Source of the DNA: Bacteroides acidifaciens
GTDB taxonomy: Bacteria; Bacteroidota; Bacteroidia; Bacteroidales; Bacteroidaceae
Direction of reading: 5' to 3'
Assembly (NCBI RefSeq): GCF_903181435.1
Contig: NZ_CAEUHO010000001.1
Location: 1,984,001 to 2,048,000, forward strand
Length of the DNA: 64,000 nucleotides
Of the stretch, positions 1-7,611 are shown in pieces. The notes under the pieces are model-generated. The model did not search any database. It was not told the DNA's origin and saw only the letters and a program-made list of their open reading frames with translations. The stretch's first letter is position 1. Every line of letters begins with the position of its first letter. Made by a program: the position numbers and the translations under genes.

Positions 1-1
1 A

Positions 2-145
2 AGACAAGCAAGGATTAACAGTATTGGCGGTGCCATGTATCGTAACCTTAGCCGTTTGAATTATGCAAGAAACGGAAGCGTATACCAACAGTATTCAAGA
101 GCCGCCCGTCAAGGACGTAATAGTCTAGGATTGAGTAACGGATAA
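2..145 (+). CDS. Small Arg/Asn-rich phage protein, array copy A (5' truncated)
   Basis: This is the 3' part of an open frame that enters from outside the window and ends at TAA 143-145. The visible 47 residues are rich in Arg, Asn, Gln, Tyr and Ser and end in GLSNG. The same kind of ending (GLSNG, GLTNG, GNNNG) is found in the three following small genes, so this is the first visible member of a tandem paralogous family. It probably binds nucleic acid or a virion component, judging only from charge. No named family is recognised. Confidence 0.55.
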   Translation, partial: RQARINSIGGAMYRNLSRLNYARNGSVYQQYSRAARQGRNSLGLSNG

Positions 146-158
146 ATAAAAGGAGGTA

Positions 159-381
159 TTGAGTCAAAAGAATATCTAAAAGAACTGCCAGATATAATAC
201 TACAATGTTTCCCAATACCAGTGAAGCCGGAAGACAGTATGCTGTCGGAAACAGAGCAGCCAACATGATTCGTGCAAATTTGCAAAATCAGGGAAATAGC
301 AACTTTATGAGGAATTATAATCGTATTATTCGTGCAAGAAACAATATGCTAAGTTCTTCGCGTGGGTTGAGTAATGGATAA
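159..381 (+). CDS. Small Arg/Asn-rich phage protein, array copy B (start requires +1 shift or unusual initiation)
   Basis: A strong ribosome binding site AGGAGG (151-156) is followed by TTG AGT C AAA AGA. The conserved reading frame is open from 163 (a TGA sits at 160-162) to TAA 379-381, and the protein reads ...EAGRQYAVGNRAANM... ending RGLSNG. TTG at 159 is one base out of register with that frame, so a +1 shift over C165 would give Met-Ser-Lys-Arg and about 73 residues. The first in-frame ATG is at 205 and would discard the basic N-terminus that copies C and D share. GRQ is shared with copies C and D. Function is unknown; it is a small basic protein beside the packaging genes. Confidence 0.5.
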
Positions 382-427
382 AGAAAGGAATTTTTGAGTC
401 AAAAAAAACAAAATAATAGGAGGAAAG

Positions 428-644
428 CTGAGTTAGAAGAAGAACAAAAACAGCAGAAGAAATAGGAAGACAAACGATACGTGCTCTTGCTACTAATAAT
501 CAAAATGTATCACGTGGTGGCATAAATAGACAAGGTAGAATACTTCGTGCAAATGCAGGTGCATTGCTTCCGATTTATCAAAGGCAAGGAAATAGAGCCG
601 CAGTAAATGCGATGCGTTCACGTTTGGGGTTAACTAATGGATGA
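428..644 (+). CDS. Small Arg/Asn-rich phage protein, array copy C (start requires +1 shift or unusual initiation)
   Basis: AGGAGG (419-424) is followed by CTG AGT T AGA AGA, so the zero frame from CTG meets TAG at once. The conserved frame is open from 435 to TGA 642-644 and encodes about 71 residues with many Arg, Asn, Ala and Gln, ending LGLTNG. It contains no in-frame ATG until the last 11 residues, so a downstream start cannot rescue it. A second TTGAGTC followed by A8 lies just upstream (394-408), and a short 23-codon frame runs from that TTG to TAG at 463. The last codons overlap the parB start by 8 bases. Confidence 0.45.
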
Positions 645-1386
645 TATGGAATTGTCAAAGTACATAAAGAGTAAGTCGGTAGAACTTAATCGTTCTGCCA
701 TTCACTTCGCTGATTATAATCCCCGAAAACTATCCGATGAATCACGTAAGACATTGAAGCGTGGTATCAAAAAATTCGGATTGGTCGGTGGAATTGTCGT
801 TAATAAGCGTACAGGTCTTACGGTAGTTAGCGGACATCAACGTTTAACTGTTATGGATGAATTGCAGAAGTTCCCCGATAATGACTACCGTATCCGTGTC
901 GATGTCATAGATGTGGACGAAAAGCAGGAAAAGGAACTCAATATTCTGATGAATAACCCGAACGCTCAGGGAACATGGGATTTCAATGCTCTTGCAAGGA
1001 TTGTTCCCGACATTGACTGGAAAGATGCCGGTCTGACCGATGCTGACTTGAACATGATTGGAGTTGACTACCTATTACAGACCGAAGAAGAAAACTCTAT
1101 TGCGGACGCTCTGTCTGATATGATGGCGCCAGTTGCCGAGCAGAAAGAAGCTGATAAAGCCGCTAAACAGTTGGAACGTGCCGAAAAGATTGCCCACATG
1201 AAAGAGGTCAAGCAGCAGGTGAAAGAAAACGCACAGAAGCAAGCCGAGAACATGGATGCTTATGTAATGCTTTCTTTTGACACATACGAAGCAAAAGCAG
1301 CTTTCTGTGAAAGGTTCGGATATGATCCTGATATAAAATTTATAAAGGGAGAGGTCTTTGATGAACAAGTAGAAAGAATTGATTAA
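637..1386 (+). CDS. ParB-type nuclease domain protein of the phage packaging region
   Basis: This is a 249-residue protein. The N-terminal half (about residues 20-115) fits the ParB/sulfiredoxin-like fold: a DYNPRKLS segment, a GIKKFGLVGGIVVN segment and the signature SGHQRL near residue 70. In this family such domains bind or cut DNA, or couple nucleotide hydrolysis to DNA binding. The C-terminal part (about 160-210) is a Lys/Glu/Ala-rich predicted coiled coil. Stand-alone ParB-like proteins are common directly upstream of terminase genes in Bacteroides phages. It could assist packaging or protect DNA; this is inference. ATG at 646 is an alternative start. Confidence 0.72.
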   Translation: MDDMELSKYIKSKSVELNRSAIHFADYNPRKLSDESRKTLKRGIKKFGLVGGIVVNKRTGLTVVSGHQRLTVMDELQKFPDNDYRIRVDVIDVDEKQEKELNILMNNPNAQGTWDFNALARIVPDIDWKDAGLTDADLNMIGVDYLLQTEEENSIADALSDMMAPVAEQKEADKAAKQLERAEKIAHMKEVKQQVKENAQKQAENMDAYVMLSFDTYEAKAAFCERFGYDPDIKFIKGEVFDEQVERID

Positions 1387-1402
1387 TTTTTAGGGAGGAA
1401 TG

Positions 1403-1640
1403 CTGAGTTAGAAAGAAAACATATAGTCAGCTATATCAACAGTCAAGACGAATAATGTACAACGCAGGAAGACAATACGGATTAGGCTCTGCAAGGCAAA
1501 GGAACATAAGAGATAAGACAAAGTCCATAATGGAAAGATACGGTGCAAGAATAGATAGTTATTTTGCAAAAAGAGGAATTGACGTGTATGGAAACAAGCT
1601 AATCTCTCACCGTGTATATATGGGTAATAATAACGGATAA
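1403..1640 (+). CDS. Small Arg/Asn-rich phage protein, array copy D (start requires +1 shift or unusual initiation)
   Basis: GGGAGG (1393-1398) precedes ATG CTG AGT T AGA AAG, where the zero frame stops at TAG. The conserved frame is open from 1410 to TAA 1638-1640. With entry at the AGT it encodes about 78 residues: a basic N-terminus with Tyr/Gln, then NAGRQYG, then a charged segment, ending YMGNNNG. An in-frame ATG at 1455 would give a 61-residue form, but it has no good ribosome binding site and drops the basic leader. It follows parB directly and precedes the small terminase by 6 bases. Confidence 0.5.
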
Positions 1641-1646
1641 TTGATT

Positions 1647-2162
1647 ATGACAAAAAGTGAATCTCAAAACAAAAAAGGTAAAGGGGGAAGAAAGCCTAAG
1701 TTTGACTATACAAGCGAAGACTTTCTTTCTCTCGTGGAATCGTATGCCAAAAAGGGATTCACAGATAAGGAGATTGCCCATGCTATTGGATTATCGCCAC
1801 AAAAATTTAGCGAAAAGAAAAGTGCATACAGTGAATTAAGTGATGTCCTCTCACGTGCGCGTTGTGCGATAAATTCCCTTGTGCGCGCCAAATTTCTTGC
1901 AATGGCTCTTGGTGGCATAAAAACTAAGAATACCACAGTTCGGAAGTTACGGGATAGAGATGGCAATCTGACAGGCGAAGAAGAAGTGCAAGTTGTAGAA
2001 GGTGAACTAGCTCCCAATTTGAGTGCTCAAATGACTTGGCTATACCATTACGATGAAGATTGGAGAAAGGTTGAACGCAAACAGGATGAAGATGCAGATA
2101 TCCCTACTGACATCGACCACGGTATCAACATTGATTCTTGGATTAAAGACAAGCTGAAATGA
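1647..2162 (+). CDS. Terminase small subunit
   Basis: About 171 residues. A Lys-rich N-terminus leads into a helix-turn-helix region (about residues 25-70: GFTDKEIAHAIGLSPQKF), as expected for a subunit that recognises phage DNA at pac or cos. A long helical middle follows, and the C-terminus (GINIDSWIKDKLK) probably contacts the large subunit. It overlaps the next gene by 4 bases, the usual TerS-TerL coupling. ATG 1647 is preferred to TTG 1641. No specific Pfam family could be confirmed without a search; assignment rests on the HTH and position. Confidence 0.75.
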   Translation: MTKSESQNKKGKGGRKPKFDYTSEDFLSLVESYAKKGFTDKEIAHAIGLSPQKFSEKKSAYSELSDVLSRARCAINSLVRAKFLAMALGGIKTKNTTVRKLRDRDGNLTGEEEVQVVEGELAPNLSAQMTWLYHYDEDWRKVERKQDEDADIPTDIDHGINIDSWIKDKLK

Positions 2163-3427
2163 TAGTACCTCAAGAAATTTACCATCCATTGTACACTGAT
2201 ACGGATAAATTCATTATTCTTATCACCGGCGGTCGTGGCTCTGGCAAATCCTTCAATGCTTCCACCTTCATTGAACGGTTGACTTTTGAAATGACTCCTG
2301 TGGAGAAGATAGTTCATCAGATTCTTTATACCCGTTATACGATGGTTTCTGCCGGCATGTCTATCATCCCCGAAATGATGGAGAAGATAGACTTGGACGG
2401 AACAACCAAATACTTTAAAACTACCAAGACGGATATAGTCAACAAAATGACTAAGAGCCGTATCATGTTCCGAGGTATCAAAACTTCATCAGGAAACCAA
2501 ACAGCGAAACTAAAATCCATCCAGGGTATCACTACTTTCGTCTGCGATGAAGCGGAAGAGTGGACAAATGAAGAAGAATTCGACAAGATAATGCTCTCCA
2601 TTCGTAAGAAGGGTATCCAGAACCGGATTATCATCATAATGAACCCTTGTGACTCTAATCACTTCATCTACAAAAAATACATTGAGAAAACTCACAAGCT
2701 GGTAGAGATTGACGGTGTGCAGGTGCAGATTTCCACTCATCCGAATGTGCTACATATCCATACAACCTACTTTGACAATTTGGAGAATCTTTCCCCAGAG
2801 TTCTTGAAAGAGGTTGAGGATATGAAAGTGAGCAATCCCGAAAAGTACGCTCATGTGGTTATCGGTCGCTGGGCTGACGTTGCGGAAGGCGCTGTATTTA
2901 AGAAGTGGGGAATTGTTGATGAGTTCCCGGCTTGGGCAAAGAAAGTAGCTATCGGGCAAGACTTCGGTTATACACATGACCCGTCCGCTTCCATCCGGTG
3001 CGGAATTGTGGATAATGCTCTATATCTAGATGAAGTGGATTACCGTACAGGACTGCTTTCCTCTGACATTATCAAGACTCTTCGTCCGTGGGGCTTGAAG
3101 GTAATTGCCGATAGTGCAGATCCACGATTGATTCAAGAGGTACATAACGGAGGCATTAGGATATATGCTGTCGAAAAAGGAGCAGGCTCTATCAATGCCG
3201 GTATTGACAAGACGCAGAGCATGGAAATATATATTACCAAACGCTCTTACAACTTGCAAAGCGAGTTCCGAAAATATGTTTGGGCAAAGGATAAGGATGG
3301 AAACTATATCAACGAGCCGGAAGACCACGACAATCACGGAATAGATGCTGCTCGTTACTATGTGCTTGGTGAGCTTCTTGGAAAGATTCAGAAGCCAAAA
3401 GATTTAACAGGAATATTCACACACTAA
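2159..3427 (+). CDS. Terminase large subunit (ATPase/nuclease, PBSX-like)
   Basis: This 422-residue protein pumps DNA into the prohead and cuts the concatemer. The Walker A motif GGRGSGKS is at residues 24-31. Walker B (FVCDEAEEW) has its acidic pair at about 130-131, and IIIIMNPC follows as a motor coupling region. The C-terminal RNase H-like nuclease begins near GQDFGYTHDPSA, with later acidic residues in IADSADPRLI and DNHGIDAARYY. Length and motif order match the terminase_3/PBSX type. It overlaps terS by 4 bases and is followed by portal after 11 bases. Confidence 0.95.
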   Translation: MIVPQEIYHPLYTDTDKFIILITGGRGSGKSFNASTFIERLTFEMTPVEKIVHQILYTRYTMVSAGMSIIPEMMEKIDLDGTTKYFKTTKTDIVNKMTKSRIMFRGIKTSSGNQTAKLKSIQGITTFVCDEAEEWTNEEEFDKIMLSIRKKGIQNRIIIIMNPCDSNHFIYKKYIEKTHKLVEIDGVQVQISTHPNVLHIHTTYFDNLENLSPEFLKEVEDMKVSNPEKYAHVVIGRWADVAEGAVFKKWGIVDEFPAWAKKVAIGQDFGYTHDPSASIRCGIVDNALYLDEVDYRTGLLSSDIIKTLRPWGLKVIADSADPRLIQEVHNGGIRIYAVEKGAGSINAGIDKTQSMEIYITKRSYNLQSEFRKYVWAKDKDGNYINEPEDHDNHGIDAARYYVLGELLGKIQKPKDLTGIFTH

Positions 3428-3438
3428 AATTATAGATT

Positions 3439-4923
3439 ATGCCATTGACACTTGAAGAAATATTAGCTCTATCAGACATTGGGCAGAAAATAAATTACCT
3501 GAAGAAAGGTAGAAAGACCGAACTTCCCGACCGTTGTAAATTATGGGACGATTGGAATCCGGAACGCCATGAAATTATAGTGGATAAAGAAAAGTACCCG
3601 GACAGAAAGGTTCTTGAAAAGGAAGCGGAAAAGATCTTCGATGAAAAGACTGGCAAGACCTACGAGATTGAAGCACAATACAAGAACGAACCGGTAAACC
3701 GTATCTCTATTCCTTTGGAACAAGATATAGTGAACATTCAAACGGCTTTTACTGTCGGCACCGAACCTTCAATGGATTGCACCCCAACAGATGATGACGA
3801 GAAGAAACTGTTGGATGCTGTCAAGGCTGTATTCAAGTCCAATAAAATCAAATACCAGAACAAGAAGATTGTCCGCGCTTGGCTTTCCGAACAGGAAGTA
3901 GCCGAGTATTGGTATGTTACCGATGATGATTCATTCTGGGCGAAGTTCTGGAAGAAAGTTAAGACCACATTTGGTGGCAAGGTTAAACCTACCAAGAAAC
4001 TGAAAAGCGTGTTATGGTCTCCATTCAGAGGCGATAAGCTATATCCGTTCTTCAACGATGAAGGTAAGATGATTGCTTTCTCCCGTGAGTACAAGAAAAA
4101 GCTCATGGATGATTCGGAGGTAACTTGTTTTATGACTATCACGGATAAAGCAGTCTATCAGTGGGATTTATCTAAAGGGTATGAGGAAAGGACTTCTTTC
4201 GTTCACGGATTCCCCAAACTGCCGGTTCTCTATGCCTACCGTCCTGAACCTTATTGCAAGAAGATAAAGACCTTCCGCGTCCGGTTGGAGAAACTTTTAT
4301 CCAATTATGCCGATTGTATAGACTATCATTTCTTCCCTTTATTAAAGTTGATTGGTGATGTGGAAGGTTTTATGGGAAAGACCAAAGATCGGATGGTAAA
4401 ACTCACAGGAGAGGGGGCAGATGCTCAATACCTAACCTGGTCACAAGTTCCGGATACTATTAAGTTCGAAGCTGAAACGCTTACTAACATGGCTTATGAT
4501 ATGTCAAACACTCCAAGAATATCCTTTGAAACATTAAAAGGTGTTGGCAAAGCATCAGGCACCGCTTTCCGTTTCATGTTTATGGGTGCACACATGGCGG
4601 TAGAAAATCACGGTGAGGTTATCGGTGAGTTCTTACAACGAAGAGTAAATTTCATTGTCTCCGCTTTAGGCTCTATCAATCCAACCGAGTTTAGCAAGGC
4701 ATCCCAAACCATCGACATTGAAACAGATTTGGTTCCATATATGATTGATGACTTGAATGACAAAGTTGCTACTGCTGTTTCTGCCGTCAGTGGTGGAGTA
4801 TGGTCCAGACGTGAGGGGATTATGTTTGCTGGAAATGCTGATAGAATTGATGAAGAGTTGAAAGAAATCGAGGAAGAACAGAGTTTGAAAAATGAAAAGG
4901 TGATTCCTGCTACAAAAGAATGA
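3439..4923 (+). CDS. Portal protein
   Basis: A 494-residue protein directly after the large terminase, with the composition of a phage portal (SPP1 gp6-like). The N-terminal part has charged helices. A central segment includes YAYRPEPYCKKIKTFRVRLEKLLSNYADCID, a probable stem/wing region, and the sequence ends in a Glu/Lys-rich tail. Portals form the dodecameric ring through which DNA passes and dock terminase. A strong terminator follows, so the packaging genes form one transcription unit that stops before the toxin-antitoxin pair. Confidence 0.85.
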   Translation: MPLTLEEILALSDIGQKINYLKKGRKTELPDRCKLWDDWNPERHEIIVDKEKYPDRKVLEKEAEKIFDEKTGKTYEIEAQYKNEPVNRISIPLEQDIVNIQTAFTVGTEPSMDCTPTDDDEKKLLDAVKAVFKSNKIKYQNKKIVRAWLSEQEVAEYWYVTDDDSFWAKFWKKVKTTFGGKVKPTKKLKSVLWSPFRGDKLYPFFNDEGKMIAFSREYKKKLMDDSEVTCFMTITDKAVYQWDLSKGYEERTSFVHGFPKLPVLYAYRPEPYCKKIKTFRVRLEKLLSNYADCIDYHFFPLLKLIGDVEGFMGKTKDRMVKLTGEGADAQYLTWSQVPDTIKFEAETLTNMAYDMSNTPRISFETLKGVGKASGTAFRFMFMGAHMAVENHGEVIGEFLQRRVNFIVSALGSINPTEFSKASQTIDIETDLVPYMIDDLNDKVATAVSAVSGGVWSRREGIMFAGNADRIDEELKEIEEEQSLKNEKVIPATKE

Positions 4924-4946
4924 CTTTTGGTTAATTGTGAATAGAT

Positions 4947-4973
4947 AGCGGAGCTTTTCAGCTCCGCTTTTTT
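4947..4973 (+). terminator. Rho-independent terminator after portal
   Basis: Perfect 9-bp stem AGCGGAGCT / AGCTCCGCT with a 4-base loop, followed by six T. It separates the packaging genes from the HigBA pair. Confidence 0.92.
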
Positions 4974-5039
4974 ATTGTGCATAATTCGATATTATAAAAT
5001 ATTTATACTATAATAGTTTTATAATTCAAAATTATTTAG

Positions 5040-5047
5040 TACTTTTG
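5040..5047 (+). promoter_or_regulatory. Promoter -7 element for higBA
   Basis: TACTTTTG matches the Bacteroidetes -7 consensus TAnnTTTG exactly. It lies 18 bases before the higB start, downstream of the portal terminator in an AT-rich stretch, so the toxin-antitoxin pair probably has its own promoter and can be expressed in the lysogen. Confidence 0.75.
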
Positions 5048-5064
5048 TAGCAAATGAACAACGT

Positions 5065-5364
5065 ATGAGAATAGTATCACATAAAAAGCTGAAAGATTTC
5101 TATGAAACCAAAGGTTATGAAGATTCACGCATAGCCTTAGAGCGTTGGTATGATATAGCAGAAAAAGCCGAATGGAAAAATTTGTCTGATATAAAGGTTG
5201 ATTTTCTTTCTGCTGACTATGTAGGCAACCAACACTACGTTTTCAATATCAGAGGCAACAACTATCGGTTGGTTGTCGTTGTTAAGTTTACAATTGGGTA
5301 CGTCTTCATTCGCTGGGTTGGTACTCATAAAGATTATAATAAAATAGATTGTTCAACCATTTAA
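5065..5364 (+). CDS. higB: HigB-type mRNA interferase toxin
   Basis: A 99-residue HigB_toxin-family protein. The family hallmarks are in the C-terminal half: NIRGNNYRLVVVV and FIRWVGTHKDYNKID (about residues 58-95), which include the conserved Arg and His expected for a RelE/HigB-fold ribosome-dependent nuclease. In this family the toxin cleaves mRNA when the antitoxin is lost. The toxin precedes the antitoxin by 10 bases, the reversed order typical of higBA. It sits between portal and scaffold genes, with its own promoter, as a moron. Confidence 0.93.
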   Translation: MRIVSHKKLKDFYETKGYEDSRIALERWYDIAEKAEWKNLSDIKVDFLSADYVGNQHYVFNIRGNNYRLVVVVKFTIGYVFIRWVGTHKDYNKIDCSTI

Positions 5365-5374
5365 GATATAGGAT

Positions 5375-5737
5375 ATGAATAAAGTTACGAAAGAACAATA
5401 TGAATTTGCATTAGCAAGAGTAGAAGAGCTTCTACCTTTGGTTGATGATAATACACCTGCAAACGATAAGAACGCGGTGGAGCTTACTGTTATGTCTGAC
5501 ATTGTGATAGCTTACGAGAAGGAGCATTATCCGATAGAAAAGCCGACCGTTGCGAAATTGATAGAATTATCCCTTGAAGAAAAGGGGATGACGCAAAGGC
5601 AACTTGCTGGAGAGATTGGGGTTAGCCCTTCACGGGTGAATGATTATCTTGCCGGACGTTCGGAACCTACATTGAAAGTAGCAAGATTACTTTGCCGGGT
5701 TCTGAATATACCTCCGGCTGCTATGTTAGGATTTTAA
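5375..5737 (+). CDS. higA: HigA-type antitoxin with XRE helix-turn-helix
   Basis: A 120-residue antitoxin. The N-terminal half (to about residue 60) matches HigA proteins paired with this toxin type, with an acidic helical region that should wrap the toxin. The C-terminal half is a classical XRE HTH (KGMTQRQLAGEIGVSPSRVNDYLAGRSEPT, about 73-102). The HTH implies autorepression of the promoter at 5040. It follows higB closely and is co-transcribed. Confidence 0.93.
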   Translation: MNKVTKEQYEFALARVEELLPLVDDNTPANDKNAVELTVMSDIVIAYEKEHYPIEKPTVAKLIELSLEEKGMTQRQLAGEIGVSPSRVNDYLAGRSEPTLKVARLLCRVLNIPPAAMLGF

Positions 5738-5753
5738 CTAAAATAATAAGATT

Positions 5754-6164
5754 ATGATTGATGTAAACGGTTTAAGATTAGGTAATTATGTCTATAAGAC
5801 TGACGACCGAACGCAACAAAAAGTTGCAAAACAAGTATTTATGATACAACCCAGTTACGTGAGTTTAGAAAAACAAAATGGAAATCCATGTGATATTCAC
5901 CTAGTGGAACCTATTCCTTTGTGCCACGATCTTCTTTATAAAAATAGCTTCAATTTAATTGATAATCGGTTCTATTCGAGAAATGTGATTGATAAAATTG
6001 GAGTAGGGATAAAGTTAAATGGTGATGGAAGTCTTTTCATCGTTATGAATTCAGCACCTAATGGATATATAGAAATACCTGTTGAAGCAAAAATAAAATA
6101 TTTGCATCAGCTTCAGAATCTATATTTTGACCTTACTGGCAAAGAACTTGAAGTAAACCTATAA
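5754..6164 (+). CDS. Conserved hypothetical small protein with RLGNYV N-terminus
   Basis: A 136-residue protein of unknown function. The start INGLRLGNYV-like pattern (here VNGLRLGNYVYK) is one I associate with small cytoplasmic proteins in Bacteroides mobile elements and phages. No signal peptide, membrane segment or catalytic motif is visible. It shares the transcript of higBA (17-base gap) and ends at a strong terminator, so it belongs to the inserted higBA module rather than to the virion genes. Confidence 0.6.
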   Translation: MIDVNGLRLGNYVYKTDDRTQQKVAKQVFMIQPSYVSLEKQNGNPCDIHLVEPIPLCHDLLYKNSFNLIDNRFYSRNVIDKIGVGIKLNGDGSLFIVMNSAPNGYIEIPVEAKIKYLHQLQNLYFDLTGKELEVNL

Positions 6165-6212
6165 AGAATATCGGAGCAGAATTGCAATCTGCTACTTTAT
6201 AAATTCAAAATT

Positions 6213-6246
6213 AAGGCGTGAGGCTCCGGCTATTCACGCCTTTTTC
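6213..6246 (+). terminator. Rho-independent terminator after the higBA module
   Basis: Stem AAGGCGTGA (6213-6221) pairs with TCACGCCTT (6234-6242), 12-base loop, followed by a T run. It closes the accessory module before the capsid operon. Confidence 0.9.
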
Positions 6247-6257
6247 ATTTCATTTTC

Positions 6258-6277
6258 CAACAATAACCCAATTGTTG
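6258..6277. repeat. Phage palindrome copy 1, CAACAAT-N6-ATTGTTG
   Basis: A 20-base palindrome with perfect 7-bp arms. The same arms and similar loop recur at 17311-17330, both times in an intergenic region next to a terminator and at the start of a structural operon. The flanks TTCC before and T after are also similar. Likely an operator or an RNA hairpin in late-gene control. Confidence 0.65.
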
Positions 6278-6365
6278 TTTTTCATCCATTCAATTATTTT
6301 CTCTCCTCTTTTATCCTCCTTACTTTTATACCACGAATTTTAAATAACAATTTAATTCATACGGT

Positions 6366-7010
6366 ATGAATATTCAAGAACTTATCTTAGCAGGACTGCA
6401 ACAAAAATTCACTGGGGTGGACACTGCTATCTTAACCCGAATCGCCACTAAAAAGGCAGAGGGTGTAACGGACGAGACAAAAGTAAACTCCATCGTAGAG
6501 GGTATCAGCTTTTCGGACGTGCTTAATTCCTACGGTGACTTCCGTGCCGGGGATGCTTCAAAAACGGCAGTTACTAACTACGAGAAGAAGCATAACCTTA
6601 AAGACGGTAAGCCAGTCGAAACTACCACTACTACCACAACCATCAAAACGGAAGAAAATAAAGACGATGTGCCTGCATGGGCGCAAGCTTTAATTGATTC
6701 CAACAAGAACCTTTCTGATAAGCTAACACAGTTTGAAACGGAGAAGGCTCAAGCAACACGTAGCCAGCAGATTCTTGCCAAGGCAAAGGAGTATGGTATT
6801 CCCGAAAATTACGCCAAGAGGTGCGCCATCAAGGACGATGAGGACTTGGATGCCTATTTCAAGGACTTGAAACAAGAGTTCGCAAATGACGGCTTCAAAG
6901 GTGTTACACCTCCCGAATCAGCAGAAACAAAGATTGAGAAAGAAGCTGAATCTATCGCCAAGATGATTGACGAGGGAACGAAAACTATTGTTGAACAAAA
7001 CAAGAATTAA
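6366..7010 (+). CDS. Scaffold-like protein preceding the capsid genes
   Basis: A 214-residue acidic, largely helical protein. Residues 1-75 look like a compact domain (TKKAEGVTDETKVNSIVEG). A Thr-rich linker with seven Thr in a row lies near residues 86-93, and a charged coiled coil fills the rest. Position just before capsid genes and composition fit a head scaffold or scaffold/accessory protein, but no protease motif is visible and no family match could be confirmed. It starts a new operon after the terminator at 6213; gap to the next gene is 2 bases. Confidence 0.62.
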   Translation: MNIQELILAGLQQKFTGVDTAILTRIATKKAEGVTDETKVNSIVEGISFSDVLNSYGDFRAGDASKTAVTNYEKKHNLKDGKPVETTTTTTTIKTEENKDDVPAWAQALIDSNKNLSDKLTQFETEKAQATRSQQILAKAKEYGIPENYAKRCAIKDDEDLDAYFKDLKQEFANDGFKGVTPPESAETKIEKEAESIAKMIDEGTKTIVEQNKN

Positions 7011-7012
7011 TT

Positions 7013-7600
7013 ATGTCAGCAGGATTTAAGTATGACTTGGTTCCGCCTGTTGAGCAAGAGGAACACTACGATGTACAAACAGGCATCCGTAGACGCGGAC
7101 CGTTCAAGCTCGACAAGACGAACCTTGTAGTGGGAAGTTTCCTTCCCGGATTTACACCGATTTATGCAGACTTGAAAAACAAGTTTGCTTATGCGGTTAT
7201 CAATGTGAGAGTTATCGAAGCATACACTTCTGGTACAAGTATCAAAATTGCCAAGAACTCTTTGGCTTATGTGGGAATGTTCATTGGTAATGGTACTAAA
7301 GGTGCGGAAGTGACAGCCATCGACAAGGCTAATAAAGATTACGATGTCTTAACTATCAAGGCTACTTTTGGTGAGAATATCGCCAAAGATGCCGTACTAT
7401 TCAATGCGGTTGCAGTTGATGGTTTGAAGCAGAAGCACGTGGCGAATTCGGCTCTGTACAACCGTACAAAGGTTGAGGATGGAATCACACTGGTTTCATT
7501 GCTCCGCACAGCCGCAGAAATTGAACCTTCAAAATTGGTTATGCCGTTCTCAGAAAACGATAAAGCCAACATGAAGGGATGGTTTGAATTTAATGAGTAA
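7013..7600 (+). CDS. Capsid decoration / head-fibre-like protein
   Basis: A 195-residue protein immediately upstream of the major capsid gene. The middle (about residues 60-135) has a beta-rich pattern with INVRVIEAYTSGTSIKIAKNS and FIGNGTKGAEVTAID, reminiscent of small beta-barrel decoration or Phage head fibre proteins found next to capsid genes in Bacteroides phages. This assignment is by context and pattern; a minor capsid role is an alternative. Confidence 0.5.
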   Translation: MSAGFKYDLVPPVEQEEHYDVQTGIRRRGPFKLDKTNLVVGSFLPGFTPIYADLKNKFAYAVINVRVIEAYTSGTSIKIAKNSLAYVGMFIGNGTKGAEVTAIDKANKDYDVLTIKATFGENIAKDAVLFNAVAVDGLKQKHVANSALYNRTKVEDGITLVSLLRTAAEIEPSKLVMPFSENDKANMKGWFEFNE

Positions 7601-7611
7601 GGAGGCAAGGT

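Noticed and set aside
1455..1640. Copy D as a simple 61-residue gene from ATG 1455
   Set aside because: There is no ribosome binding site at 1455, and the in-frame basic leader up to 1410 is shared with copies B and C.
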